Both the position numbers and the translations under genes were made by a program. A DNA stretch of 57,001 bases from Colwellia sp. C1TZA3 (GTDB taxonomy: Bacteria > Pseudomonadota > Gammaproteobacteria > Enterobacterales > Alteromonadaceae). This document shows positions 8,556-17,412 of this stretch, in pieces. The notes below the pieces were generated by a model. The model did no database searches. It was not told the DNA's origin and was given only the letters and a program-made list of their open reading frames with translations. The number at the start of each line of letters is the position of its first letter. The stretch's first letter is position 1. Location: contig NZ_VOLS01000027.1 in the NCBI RefSeq assembly GCF_007954265.1, positions 1 through 57,001 on the forward strand, in the 5' to 3' direction.

Positions 8556-9092
8556 ATGAATCAATTTAATATGCCGGTACATAGCACGACGACTTTAATT
8601 AAAGCCTTTGCTATGGCGCTTTTAGTGGCAATAACATTACTGATCACCTGCATTTTACCCGCAGAATATAATATTGACCCAACGGGCATAGGTAAAGCTT
8701 TAGGGCTAACGGCAATCGCTGAAGCGTCAGAAAATTCGCCAACCTCGATTGTCGATCGAGGTAAACAAAATGATCTCTTACGTACCGACAACATTGAGAT
8801 TATTATCCCTGCAGGCAAAGGCTTAGAATATAAATTATATATGGATAAACACGCCCATGTAGCGTACGAATGGCAGACTGATGGTGAAGTACTCTATTTT
8901 GACTTTCACGGTGAGCCAGCAGGGGATACCACAGGCTATTTTGAAAGCTTTTCAATTGCTACGACAAACAGCATGCAAGGTTCACTTACGACACCATTTA
9001 AAGGCTCACATGGTTGGTATTGGAGAAATAAAACCCAACAACCGGTAACTGTGTCGTTGTCTATCAAGGGTTATTACACGATTAAAGGTTAA
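8556..9092 (+). CDS. Membrane-anchored periplasmic protein of unknown function
   Basis: This 178-residue protein has one N-terminal hydrophobic segment (residues about 13-35). A soluble domain follows with motifs HAHVAYEWQTDGEVLYFDFHGEP and SHGWYWRN. It resembles small transmembrane-anchor proteins found beside HupE-like genes, and its position 119 bp downstream of the HupE-like gene suits that. The conserved His/Trp/Asp-rich core suggests ligand or metal binding, but no function can be assigned. TAGGATATAAG provides a ribosome site. Confidence 0.65.
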   Translation: MNQFNMPVHSTTTLIKAFAMALLVAITLLITCILPAEYNIDPTGIGKALGLTAIAEASENSPTSIVDRGKQNDLLRTDNIEIIIPAGKGLEYKLYMDKHAHVAYEWQTDGEVLYFDFHGEPAGDTTGYFESFSIATTNSMQGSLTTPFKGSHGWYWRNKTQQPVTVSLSIKGYYTIKG

Positions 9093-9105
9093 GGGATGTT
9101 AAAGT

Positions 9106-9155
9106 AAAAGTCTGTTATAGGCTGTTATTAACAGCTTTTATTAGCAGACTTTACT
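9106..9155 (+). terminator. Possible terminator after the anchored protein
   Basis: AAAAGTCTG pairs with CAGACTTT across a loop that itself contains CTGTTATTAACAG. The following T run is short (TTTA), so the assignment is tentative. Confidence 0.45.
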
Positions 9156-9331
9156 AGCTGGTTTATGAAGAGATTATTTATCCAGGTTTCATGCTGTTTA
9201 TATTTTTTATTGCATTTATGGCTTACTGAAAATTTTAAAGCAGCAGGAGTTTCTAGAGCATACATTCGCTATATTAAGTGCTTCAATAGTTCTATCATTT
9301 AAACACTAACTCTTTCAGTAAGGAAACTGCT

Positions 9332-11035
9332 TTGTTGCCACGTTTATATAATATTATGCCGGGTTTAAAGGTTTTATTTAACTATGAGCGTCAATGGCTT
9401 GCTGATGATGCTAAAGCGGCATTGTCGGTTGCGGCAGTGGCTTTACCGGTTGCCATCGCTTATGCACAACTTACCGGCGTCAATGCCGTTGTTGGCTTAT
9501 ATTCTTGCGTTTTACCCATGATTATATATGCCCTCTTTGGCACCTCCAAACAATTGATTGTTGGTCCCGACGCCGCGACTTGTGCCGTTATTGCCGCTGT
9601 GGTAACACCTTTAGCCGCAGGTGACATTGTTAAGCATTGGCAATTAGTGATCACCATGACGGCCATGACAGGTTTTTGGTGCATTATTGCCAGTCGTTTT
9701 AAGCTTGGGGTTTTGGCTGATTTTTTATCCAAACCTATATTGATGGGGCTATTAAATGGTGTCGCTATTACTATTATTGTTGGACAGTTTTCTAAAGTTT
9801 TTGGTTTTACCTTTGATGAGAAATATTTGCTTGAGCGCTTGGGCGGCGTGCCTGATTATCTTTCGCAAGCGCATGTGCCAACCCTATTAACCGCCTTGCT
9901 TACCGTTAGTATTTATTTTGTGATGAAACGTTTAAAACCCACTTGGCCTGCCTCTATGTTCGCCATCGCTTTTGCAGCTACATTAGTATGGCTTTTTAAT
10001 TTAGAGCAGTTTGGCATAAAAACTATTGGCATTGTTGACGGGGGTTTACCCTTATTTAAAGCACCTGATTTTGATCTGGGTATTATTCGTGAGCTAGTGA
10101 TCCCGGCACTTAACTTAGCGATAGTCAGCTTTGTTAGTATGATGCTAACTGCACGCAGTTTTGCTGCAAAAAATAGCTATGATATTGATGCAGACAAAGA
10201 ATTTATGGCTTTGGGTATGGCAAATTTTGCGTCTGCTTTATCACAAGGCTTTGCGGTCAGTGGCGCAGATTCGCGCACGGCAGTAAATGATGCTAATGGC
10301 GGTAAAACACAATTAGTCTCTATTATTGCGGCCATTATTATTGGCATTATTGCCATTTTTTTAACCGCGCCACTTGAATTTATTCCCAGTGCTGCATTAG
10401 GTGTGGTGTTGATTATAGCGTCAATACATCTTTTAGATTTAAAAGCGGTATGGCAGTTAAGGTTAAAAGACCGGCAAGCATTTTACTTAACCTTAACGAC
10501 ATTGTTTGCGGTACTGTTAATTGGTGTTATTCCAGGCATTACACTTGCGGTATTACTGGGTTTATTTCAATTTATCCGCACGGTAATGCGCCCAACTGAC
10601 AATATACTTGGTGTCGATGTTAATGGTGTGGTCAGAAGTTTAGATACCAGCGATAAAGCCAAAGCGGTGGATGGTATTTTCATCTATCGCTTTAATTCGC
10701 CATTAACATACTTTAATTCTAGTTTTTTTAAACGCAGATTATTAGAGCAATATGCCAGACAAAAAGATGACATTCAGTGCGTCATTATCGACGCGGTCCC
10801 GTGCTTCACCCATTTAGATTTAAGTGTTATGGCAATGCTGGCGGATTTAAATATTATCTTTAAAAAACGCGGGGTACGTCTTGAACTTGCCGGTAGAAAA
10901 CGTCAACTGTTGGCGTGGTTTAAAAACGCAGATATTAAATCAGGTAGCGATGGCATTTATGTTCACTCTGACTTGTATTTAGCGTTGAGAATAAATCAAA
11001 GTAAAAAAATTACCGATGAAGAGGTACAAGACTAA
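9332..11035 (+). CDS. SulP family anion permease with STAS domain
   Basis: This 567-residue protein has a typical SLC26/SulP membrane domain. It opens with DAKAALSVAAVALPVAIAYAQLTGV and GLYSCVLPMIIYALFGTSKQLIVGPDAATCA (residues about 27-90). A C-terminal STAS domain follows from about residue 445 (the GIFIYRFNSPLTYFN strand and the following FTHLDLSVMAMLADL helix). Members move sulfate, bicarbonate or other anions. The start is TTG at 9332, with AAGGAA 8 bases upstream; an ATG at 9356 is the alternative. A bicarbonate role would fit the carbonic anhydrase elsewhere in the window, but that is speculation. The family B element B3 follows 34 bp after the stop. Confidence 0.9.
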   Translation: MLPRLYNIMPGLKVLFNYERQWLADDAKAALSVAAVALPVAIAYAQLTGVNAVVGLYSCVLPMIIYALFGTSKQLIVGPDAATCAVIAAVVTPLAAGDIVKHWQLVITMTAMTGFWCIIASRFKLGVLADFLSKPILMGLLNGVAITIIVGQFSKVFGFTFDEKYLLERLGGVPDYLSQAHVPTLLTALLTVSIYFVMKRLKPTWPASMFAIAFAATLVWLFNLEQFGIKTIGIVDGGLPLFKAPDFDLGIIRELVIPALNLAIVSFVSMMLTARSFAAKNSYDIDADKEFMALGMANFASALSQGFAVSGADSRTAVNDANGGKTQLVSIIAAIIIGIIAIFLTAPLEFIPSAALGVVLIIASIHLLDLKAVWQLRLKDRQAFYLTLTTLFAVLLIGVIPGITLAVLLGLFQFIRTVMRPTDNILGVDVNGVVRSLDTSDKAKAVDGIFIYRFNSPLTYFNSSFFKRRLLEQYARQKDDIQCVIIDAVPCFTHLDLSVMAMLADLNIIFKKRGVRLELAGRKRQLLAWFKNADIKSGSDGIYVHSDLYLALRINQSKKITDEEVQD

Positions 11036-11069
11036 GATGAATGATGTAACTGGTCACGTTTTAGATTTA

Positions 11070-11389
11070 TACCAATTTGATTAATTAAGTGATCACCTTT
11101 TTCATGAGGAAAAATGGATAAATACAAGGCATAAAATTTAGTCAGTAGTTATTCACCTTATGAATTTTATAGCGCTGTAGTTATACCAATCCCATTAAGT
11201 TATTACTCACTTGTACTAGTTAAAATAGCTCAAGGCTGTGTTGCTCTCAATCCCAATAGCCAGCTATTGCTCAATCGAGCGCCTTACCTTGAGTTATTTT
11301 TCCTGCGCACAACAAGATCACAAACTTAATGGAACTGGTATTATTCATTTTAACCATTAAAAATGAGTAGGTAATTAATCAACTTGGTA
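11070..11389 (-). repeat. Family B element, copy B3, split by a nested family A element
   Basis: The halves of a B element lie at 11070-11183 and 11341-11389, flanked by TTA on both outer sides (11067-11069 and 11390-11392). Removing A4 plus one TTA restores the B sequence. This is the reverse of the nesting at 2202-2521. Confidence 0.88.
11184..11340 (+). repeat. Family A miniature element, copy A4, inserted in B3
   Basis: 157-bp A element with exact TTA duplications (11181-11183 and 11341-11343), sitting inside the B element B3. It reads TACCAATCCCATTAAGTT at the left and AATGGAACTGGTA at the right. Confidence 0.9.
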
Positions 11390-11585
11390 TTAATCACTTT
11401 ATGGAACGATTAGCGCAGACAAGCACAGAAAAATTATAAACAGCCATTGGGCAATAACATTTAATTTTAATTGATGAAGTTAAGGTTCTTGGTGCGGTAG
11501 GGCGTTCGTGTATAGGACTAAAAAAGCCTAACTATTCATGTTAAGCCATTTATTTGCATGATAAAAATTTCTCATAAAACTTAAT

Positions 11586-11612
11586 AAAAGGGATGATATG
11601 TCCCCTTTTTTA
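11586..11612 (-). terminator. Terminator after the cupin gene
   Basis: AAAAGGGA and TCCCCTTTTTT form a short stem around a 7-base loop just 13 bp beyond the cupin stop codon. On the minus strand it ends in TTTT-ATT. It could work on both strands. Confidence 0.5.
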
Positions 11613-11624
11613 TGTTTTTTTAAA

Positions 11625-12317
11625 TTAGCTCGCCGCTTGAACCCGTTTTATTTGGTTGCTTACATCAGGTAAATTCCCTATTTTAACCCAAACTTTAGCG
11701 CCATTATTTTTTGCTGTTACTGCTAAGGTGTCACCTAAAGGTAAACGCATCCAGCTATGCTGTTGCAGTAAATCATCTTGTGCTTGTAACTCCCCCGCTA
11801 AGACTAATATTTCTGCACCTTCAGGAACCGATAAACTTATTTTTGCATTCGCTTCAAAATAATAAACCGACACTTCTTCATGTTTGTCTTTGTATAACGG
11901 GGTAATAGAAACGCCAACTGTTGGTGAAGGAATTGCGGACATTTTATCTATCTGTAGACGAACCTGGGTTCTATCTTCAGGTTGAAATTGCCACAACTTT
12001 ACAAAAATAATACAGCCGTTATCAGAGCGTGGCGTATGACTAGATTGTGGCGGATTTCGAATATACGAGCCGGTAGGAAAATCGCCACTGTCATCTTGAA
12101 ATACACCGTCAAGCACAACAAACTCTTCGCCACCGGTATGAACATGAGCAGAAAATTTACTGCCTTTTGCGTATCGTACTATGCTAGTTGCTCTAGCGAC
12201 TTCTCCACCGACTCTATCTAGAGGTCTTCTTTCAACGCCGGGCATAGGAGAGGCTAACCAGTCTAATGAGGCACTATGAACAACTGCTCTTTGATTAAAA
12301 TCATCCAAAATTCCCAT
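11625..12317 (-). CDS. Cupin-domain (ChrR-type) protein
   Basis: This 230-residue protein consists of two cupin halves. The first (residues about 15-115) carries the metal-site pattern FSAHVHTGGEEFVVLDG followed by GSYIRNPPQSSHTP. The second (about 130-215) is degenerate, without the histidines. The layout resembles the cupin part of ChrR anti-sigma factors, but there is no N-terminal zinc-binding anti-sigma domain and no sigma gene beside it. A free-standing cupin dioxygenase-like or sensor role is therefore as likely. It is the second gene of a minus-strand pair behind the GST at 12400-13017. Confidence 0.75.
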   Translation of the reverse strand: MGILDDFNQRAVVHSASLDWLASPMPGVERRPLDRVGGEVARATSIVRYAKGSKFSAHVHTGGEEFVVLDGVFQDDSGDFPTGSYIRNPPQSSHTPRSDNGCIIFVKLWQFQPEDRTQVRLQIDKMSAIPSPTVGVSITPLYKDKHEEVSVYYFEANAKISLSVPEGAEILVLAGELQAQDDLLQQHSWMRLPLGDTLAVTAKNNGAKVWVKIGNLPDVSNQIKRVQAAS

Positions 12318-12350
12318 AAGTAAATCCTCGTTAAAAAAATAGTAAAGGGC

Positions 12351-12391
12351 CGCGAGTCGTTAATACCATGAAGGCGGTTGAACAACTCGCG
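12351..12391 (-). other. GC-rich hairpin between the GST and cupin genes
   Basis: CGCGAGTCGTT (12351-12361) and AACAACTCGCG (12381-12391) pair with one mismatch across a 19-base loop. The hairpin stands out in this AT-rich sequence. It lies within the 82-bp gap of the gst-cupin pair and could attenuate or stabilise the downstream mRNA. There is no immediate T run. Confidence 0.45.
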
Positions 12392-12399
12392 ATATAGTT

Positions 12400-13017
12400 T
12401 TATTTAAGGCTAGGGCGGTCTTGAATCTTTGCACGCCATGCAAGTAAATGTGTGTATTCACTTGGTACGGTTAGTTTGCCAAAATCAGCAAAAGCAAGAC
12501 CTGCGAATAAGGTAATATCAGCCATAGTAAATGCTTCACCAGCGACATAAGGCGTGCTACTTAACACCGTATTAAAATATTTAAAACCAGCCAGTACGTT
12601 TTTTCCTTGTTTATTGCCCCATGTTTTATTTGGGTCTATTTCAAGATCGGGTCCTAAACCATCCGTCGCATGATGAAAATAAATAGCCGCAGCGTCAAGT
12701 ACCATAAATTCAGCTCTGCGTTGCATCATGCTAATAACAGCACGTTCTTTAGCAGACGTTCCTGTTAATGAAATACCCTCAAATGTGTGATCGATATATT
12801 CAATAATAGCTGAACATTCAGAAATATAGCTACCATCATCTAATTCGAGTACCGGAACACCGGCAGCTGGATTTTTTACGAGGAAAGCCTCACTTCTATG
12901 CTCAGCGTTCATTACATCAACAGGAACAAAAGTAACTTGCTCTAGTGCATTTTTTTCGGCTAAAGCCATTCGTACACGAAGCGGGTTAGGAAAACCTTCA
13001 ACATCATATATTTTCAT
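12400..13017 (-). CDS. Glutathione S-transferase family protein
   Basis: This 205-residue protein has a thioredoxin-fold N-terminal domain (MKIYDVEGFPNPLRVRMAL; the cis-Pro region GVPVLELDDGSYISECSAIIEYID gives the GSH-binding E/S pair). An all-helical C-terminal domain contains YVAGEAFTMADITLFAGL, the conserved GST N-capping Asp helix. It is divergent from the FAD oxidase gene at 13404, and the shared intergenic region holds TetR-type operator candidates. A detoxification role controlled by the TetR regulator at 14689 is a reasonable inference. Confidence 0.88.
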   Translation of the reverse strand: MKIYDVEGFPNPLRVRMALAEKNALEQVTFVPVDVMNAEHRSEAFLVKNPAAGVPVLELDDGSYISECSAIIEYIDHTFEGISLTGTSAKERAVISMMQRRAEFMVLDAAAIYFHHATDGLGPDLEIDPNKTWGNKQGKNVLAGFKYFNTVLSSTPYVAGEAFTMADITLFAGLAFADFGKLTVPSEYTHLLAWRAKIQDRPSLK

Positions 13018-13042
13018 TTGTATCTCCCATTAATGAGTCTTA

Positions 13043-13199
13043 TACCAATCCCATTAAGTTATTGCTCACTTGTACTAGTTAAAATAGCTCAAGGCTGTGT
13101 TGCTCTCAATCCCAATAGCCAGCTATTGCTCAATCGAGCGCCTTACCTTAAGTTATTTTTCCTGCGCACAACAAGATCACAAACTTAATGGAACTGGTA
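13043..13199 (+). repeat. Family A miniature element, copy A5
   Basis: 157-bp A element with exact TTA duplications (13040-13042 and 13200-13202), inserted 26 bp upstream of the gst start. It separates gst from the operator at 13251 and so may have changed its control. Confidence 0.9.
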
Positions 13200-13250
13200 T
13201 TATTTAACTAAGCGTTATTTTACTTAGCCTAGATTTATTTAATTTTACAT

Positions 13251-13268
13251 CTACCTATTGGTAGGTAG
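13251..13268. promoter_or_regulatory. TetR-type operator candidate 1
   Basis: CTACCTA-TTGG-TAGGTAG is a perfect 7-4-7 inverted repeat in the gst/FAD-oxidase intergenic region. It shares the core CTAYC-N4-GGTAG with the site at 13377. The nearest regulator gene is the TetR at 14689, which makes it the best candidate ligand-controlled repressor. Confidence 0.6.
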
Positions 13269-13376
13269 TTTGGTGGTTTTTATATCAATTGTCAAATGTT
13301 CACTTGTAGCTAATTGTAACTTCTAGCTTGCTGTAAAAATAATTTGCTTTTAAATTCAACGGCAGTTAATATTTAT

Positions 13377-13390
13377 CTATCAGTAGGTAG
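13377..13390. promoter_or_regulatory. TetR-type operator candidate 2
   Basis: CTATC-AGTA-GGTAG repeats the core of the first operator. It ends 13 bp before the ATG at 13404, close to the ribosome site AGAGG, so binding there would directly block expression of the FAD oxidase gene. Confidence 0.55.
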
Positions 13391-13403
13391 ATTAGAGGTT
13401 TTA

Positions 13404-14519
13404 ATGAATAACAGGCGCGTAATTATTGTTGGTGGTGGATTAGCTGGTTTATATACCGCGTTTCAGTTAGAACAGTTAAGTATTCCTTATGTGCTATTTG
13501 AAGCGAAAGATGTTTTTGGTGGGCGCATTCATAGTGAACAGCCCAAGGTAAATAACAATCAGTCGTTATTTCATGATCTTGGTCCAACATGGATATTCCC
13601 ACATCATCATCGCATGAAAGCATTAGTCGCTCATTTGAATGAAAATTTATTTCATCAACATAGTGCTGGTGCGGTTGTTTATCATGAAAATACCAATACA
13701 AAACCTCAAATTATTGAAAATGGTCAAGGGCCTTTATTGCATCGTTTAGAAGGAGGTTTATATAAGCTCATTTTGGCTTTACAAGCTAAGTTATCAAAAA
13801 ATAACTATCAGCTTAGTTGCCAAGTGGATAATTTAAAAAAGGTTAATGAGACTTGGCAAGTAACAGTAACAAATACAAAAGATGCTTCGGTCGTGATTCA
13901 CGAAACTGACCATTTAATTTTAGCGTTACCACCAAGACTTATTCATGAATACTTAACGCCTACTCATTGGGCGAGTGCAGCGTTAACAAAAGCGTTAGTA
14001 GCTGTACCCACTTGGATGGCAAACCAAGTAAAGTTTGTCGCGACTTATCATAAACCTTTTTGGCGAGAAAATGGTCTGGCAGGGCAAGCATTTAGCCGTG
14101 TTGGACCTATGATAGAAATTCATGATGCCTCAGCAAAAGATCAGCAGGGTTTTGCATTATTTGGGTTTATCGGACTTTCATCTCAAGCTATAAAAAGTTT
14201 TTCTATTGAACATTTAAAAGCCCAGTGCATTAATCAGCTTAAGTTATTGTTGGGCGACGAAGCGCAGCACTATGAACAGTGTTACTTAAAAAGTTGGGGC
14301 AGTGATGTTCATGTTGCCACAGATAAAGACAGAACAGAGCCACCTGCGCATCCTGATTTTCATATAAAGCGATTTTCTCAGGAGCTATCGTCATTAAATT
14401 TATACTTGGCAGGTAGTGAGTTTTCCGAAGAAGATGCTGGCTACCTTGAAGGCGCGATTTACGCCGCCGATAAAGCGATTAGTTTATTGAAAAAAGAAGT
14501 CTTATTGAAAAATCACTGA
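13404..14519 (+). CDS. FAD-dependent amine oxidase/phytoene-dehydrogenase-like oxidoreductase
   Basis: I use ATG 13404 (GAGG 6 bases upstream). A longer open frame from TTG 13344 runs through the operator and is less likely. The 371-residue protein opens with the dinucleotide-binding motif VIIVGGGLAGLYTAFQLE and the VLFEAKDVFGGRIHSEQ segment (FAD ribose binding and the GGR motif of monoamine-oxidase-like flavoproteins). It ends with NLYLAGSEFSEEDAGYLEGAIYAADKAI, the typical C-terminal FAD-contact motif. The substrate is unknown. It forms a probable unit with the TetR gene 169 bp downstream, divergent from the gst-cupin pair. Confidence 0.85.
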   Translation: MNNRRVIIVGGGLAGLYTAFQLEQLSIPYVLFEAKDVFGGRIHSEQPKVNNNQSLFHDLGPTWIFPHHHRMKALVAHLNENLFHQHSAGAVVYHENTNTKPQIIENGQGPLLHRLEGGLYKLILALQAKLSKNNYQLSCQVDNLKKVNETWQVTVTNTKDASVVIHETDHLILALPPRLIHEYLTPTHWASAALTKALVAVPTWMANQVKFVATYHKPFWRENGLAGQAFSRVGPMIEIHDASAKDQQGFALFGFIGLSSQAIKSFSIEHLKAQCINQLKLLLGDEAQHYEQCYLKSWGSDVHVATDKDRTEPPAHPDFHIKRFSQELSSLNLYLAGSEFSEEDAGYLEGAIYAADKAISLLKKEVLLKNH

Positions 14520-14688
14520 AAATAGACAAGCATCTAGTGGTATCACTCTGACGAAATTATTAAGTATTTGAATAAAATAACCTAGTCATTGATAATGGCC
14601 AAAATTATTGAGTAACTCACATTAGCATTATCTAGATATATCGCTAATACCGGCATTATTTACTTAACCTCTTACATAGCATTTATTT

Positions 14689-15219
14689 ATGAATAAAAAA
14701 TCTCAAATACTGACCTTAGCTGAAAACAAAGTAAGGGCTGGCGGCTACGGAAATTTTAGCTTTAGAGAGCTTGCCGATGAAATAGGCATTAAAAGCTCAA
14801 GTGTGCATTACTATTTTCGAACGAAAGCTGATTTAGCTGCAGAATTAGCGCATCAGTATACCGATCTGTTTTTAGCATCACTCAATGATGAAAAAGCAAA
14901 ACTACAAGAGAGTAGTGCGATTAAGCTTTATATTAATATGTTCAAAGCGGCATTAGAAAAAGATAACCAAATGTGCTTATGTGGCTTATTAGGTGCACAG
15001 TTAGATGCCTTACCAGAGCAAGTAAAAAGTGAAATTAAACGTTTTTTTGAATTAAATATAAAGTGGTTGCAACAAAGCTATATTGAAGAAAAAGGCATGA
15101 CAGTAGCAAGTGCTAAGGCTAGAGCTATTCAGTTATTAGCCTCTTTAGAGGGCATAATGATTTTATCTAAAGTATTAGATGACAAAACGGCTTTTGATAA
15201 TATTCAACATTATATTTAA
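14689..15219 (+). CDS. TetR/AcrR family transcriptional regulator
   Basis: This 176-residue protein has the N-terminal TetR helix-turn-helix, with NFSFRELADEIGIKSSSVHYYF at residues about 24-45 and the typical YYF-x-x-K-x-x-L ending. The C-terminal domain contains MCLCGLLGAQLDALP, a pattern seen in the AcuR/NemR-like branch where cysteines sense electrophiles. C103, C105 and nearby residues may do so here (inference). It lies behind the FAD oxidase gene and is the likely ligand of the CTAYC-N4-GGTAG sites at 13251 and 13377. Confidence 0.85.
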   Translation: MNKKSQILTLAENKVRAGGYGNFSFRELADEIGIKSSSVHYYFRTKADLAAELAHQYTDLFLASLNDEKAKLQESSAIKLYINMFKAALEKDNQMCLCGLLGAQLDALPEQVKSEIKRFFELNIKWLQQSYIEEKGMTVASAKARAIQLLASLEGIMILSKVLDDKTAFDNIQHYI

Positions 15220-15245
15220 TAGCGAGCTCTGACAAATCATGCTAT

Positions 15246-15298
15246 TTCCACAACATTGCTAGACAATATGCCTTAAGCTATTTGCCTTTGTTGTGGAA
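15246..15298 (+). terminator. Inverted repeat after the TetR gene
   Basis: TTCCACAACA (15246-15255) and TGTTGTGGAA (15289-15298) pair perfectly over 10 bp around a 33-base loop, 27 bp beyond the tetR stop. T-rich sequence follows. The rest of the 410-bp gap holds short direct repeats (AGTTAGTGAGTA/AGTTAGTGACTA near 15493-15520) and nothing else recognisable. Confidence 0.4.
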
Positions 15299-15629
15299 TT
15301 GTTGTTGTATTAAGTCGTATTAGAAAAACACCTTAATCTCATTTTTATGTCCGTTCCCATGAGTCTTTAAATGGCATAGACGAAACTAAACCTATGTAAA
15401 GTAATCTTAAAAAATGCTCAAAACGAAAGTAGGATAATTCAACTGGCAGTGCTGTAAATATGCTCGGCTGTCACACACAGCTAGTCACCTAAGTTAGTGA
15501 GTAAGTTAGTGACTAAGTTACTCAAACGGACACTTAATAGTTGGCTAAGTTTCGTTTTGCTAGACAATTGTAGCCAACTATTATTTAGCCTGTTATTTAG
15601 GCGTTGTATAATATAAGGACGCAGATATT

Positions 15630-16211
15630 ATGAATACAGATAAGGCTGCTAAGCAGCCCAGCGATATAGAAGGGGCGACAGTTGTCATCACGCATAGAGT
15701 GCGTGAATGCAAGCACGCTGATTACGAACATTGGTCTAATGAAATTGCGCCGCTTTGCAAAGCGTGGCCGGGGAATTTGGACTGGCACATCGTCCGTCCA
15801 ATTTCTGGACTAACTGGAACATACACGATCATTATTCGATTCGACACCCGATCACATCTACAGGAATGGATGGAGTCGACAACTCGCTCCCGTTTAATTA
15901 AAAAGGTTCAGCCGTTATTGGTAACGGGCGATGACTTTTTTATAAGTAGCGGGCTCGATTTTTGGTTTACCCCAGAAAGAGCTAAAGCCAAAGTACCAGT
16001 ACGCTGGAAGCAATACCTAGTGACATGGTCGGCCATTTACCCTTTAGTGCTTGGTGTGCCGATAGTGGTTGCACCAGTGTTGCGGTTCTTACAGCTTCCC
16101 GATAATCATTTTATAACTACGCTTGCCGTAACAGGCGTCATCGTTTTTCTTATGGTTTATTGGATCATGCCTCGTTACACTCGTTTTATCCAGCGATGGC
16201 TATTCAGTTGA
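15630..16211 (+). CDS. Antibiotic-biosynthesis-monooxygenase-domain membrane protein
   Basis: This 193-residue protein has an N-terminal ferredoxin-like ABM domain (residues about 17-100, including VRECKHADYEHWSNEIAP and TYTIIIRFDTRSHLQEWMES). Two transmembrane helices follow near residues 132-152 and 163-183. It matches the COG3224 arrangement of an ABM domain with a membrane tail. ABM-fold proteins oxidise quinone-like or haem substrates without metal or flavin, but the role of the membrane-bound type is not established. AAGGACGC provides a ribosome site. Its local GC content looks slightly higher than that of its neighbours. Confidence 0.78.
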   Translation: MNTDKAAKQPSDIEGATVVITHRVRECKHADYEHWSNEIAPLCKAWPGNLDWHIVRPISGLTGTYTIIIRFDTRSHLQEWMESTTRSRLIKKVQPLLVTGDDFFISSGLDFWFTPERAKAKVPVRWKQYLVTWSAIYPLVLGVPIVVAPVLRFLQLPDNHFITTLAVTGVIVFLMVYWIMPRYTRFIQRWLFS

Positions 16212-16318
16212 GGTAGACTTATAGCCCAACAACCATTTCCAGCTGAGAGATTTTTTCGTTTAGTTTTGGCAAATTTGCGGCTGAAGTTGGAAATTTTTTA
16301 CTACTAAGAGAGAGTTTT

Positions 16319-16651
16319 TTGTCGGAATTTAAAATATTTGGTCTTTTTATGATTACCGCTCTAGCTGAAATTATTGGTTGTTATTTACCATACCTTTGGT
16401 TGCGCGAAGATAAGTCAATTTGGTTGTTGATTCCAGCAGCTCTGAGCTTAGCCACATTTTCGTGGTTGCTTTCTCTACACCCTGAGGCCGCTGGTAGAGT
16501 TTATGCGGCCTATGGTGGTGTTTATATTTTTATGGCTATTTTATGGTTGTGGATTATAGAAGGCATTCGCCCAACAGCATGGGATCTAGTGGGTTCAGGT
16601 GTAGCACTTTTAGGTATGGCAATTATCATGTTCGCCCCCCGCACCACATAA
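16319..16651 (+). CDS. ynfA: YnfA/UPF0060 family small membrane protein
   Basis: This 110-residue protein has four transmembrane helices and the family signatures [16 protein letters not shown] and [22 protein letters not shown]. These mark UPF0060/YnfA proteins, which resemble small multidrug-resistance transporters. The start appears to be TTG at 16319 after an AGAGAG ribosome site. It follows the ABM protein by 107 bp on the same strand. Confidence 0.88.
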   Translation: MSEFKIFGLFMITALAEIIGCYLPYLWLREDKSIWLLIPAALSLATFSWLLSLHPEAAGRVYAAYGGVYIFMAILWLWIIEGIRPTAWDLVGSGVALLGMAIIMFAPRTT

Positions 16652-16954
16652 AAATACGATGGAAGCGAAAATAGGTGATCAAAAACTTTTTGCTATTTAT
16701 AAAAAATATTGGTTTTATGCGAAAAGATCACGATGCCACTGGCTATATGAAAAATCTCAAGGTTAAATCACTACTTGGATTCAAATAGTAAGTGAGGTAA
16801 AAATACGGATTTTGCGAGCAAACTTACTTTATAAATTAACCTTACTTCCATTTTTGGCTTTGGCTATAAAGTTAGTTTTACAGGCTCTAGCTGCCAGAGG
16901 TTAAAAGCGCCAGTTCATGATCTTGTTGACGTGATAATCGGCATTATCTACTAA

Positions 16955-17114
16955 TACCAAGTTGATTAATTACCTGCTCATTTTTAATGGTTAAAATGAA
17001 TAACTACAGCGTTATAAAATTTATAAGTAGAATAACTACTGACTAAATTTTATGCCTTGTATTTATCCATTTTTCCTCATGAAAAAGGTGATCACTTAAT
17101 TAATCAAATTGGTA
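16955..17114 (+). repeat. Family B miniature element, copy B4
   Basis: 160-bp B element, left flank TAA and right flank TTA (17115-17117). A family C element begins at 17118, so the two share the TTA between them. The preceding 300 bp (16652-16954) hold no gene that I can recognise. Confidence 0.85.
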
Positions 17115-17117
17115 TTA

Positions 17118-17331
17118 TACCAATCTTACTACATTATCTGATCATTCCACCTGGTTAAAAAAACCACTACTGGGTTATTTATTTAATCATTATCACGGCA
17201 TAGATGCATGCTTATTAGACAATGCAGGCGCCTATTGTTCTGAACAATTAGTTATTAAAACGTTATTAAAATAAATGCCTTATATTTGGCTGCTTTCCCT
17301 GCATATAAAACCAGATGATTAATGAAATGTT
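17118..17331 (+). repeat. Family C element, copy C1
   Basis: It starts TACCAATCTTACTACATTATC and shares with C2 the central block ACAATGCAGGCGCCTATTGT. The right terminus is degenerate (ATGAAATGTTTTA in place of ATGAAATTGGTA), so this copy is probably immobile. Confidence 0.7.
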
Positions 17332-17412
17332 TTAGCTAAAAATAAGAAAATTGACTAGAATATTAGACTCAGCGGAGTTTCGTTTTGCTCATATAAAAAT
17401 GGTTATAGTAAT

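Noticed and set aside
13305-13320. Ter-like site AATTGTAACTTC
   Set aside because: Only about ten of sixteen positions agree with the E. coli Ter consensus, which is expected by chance in AT-rich DNA, and it lies 37 kb from the Tus-like gene.
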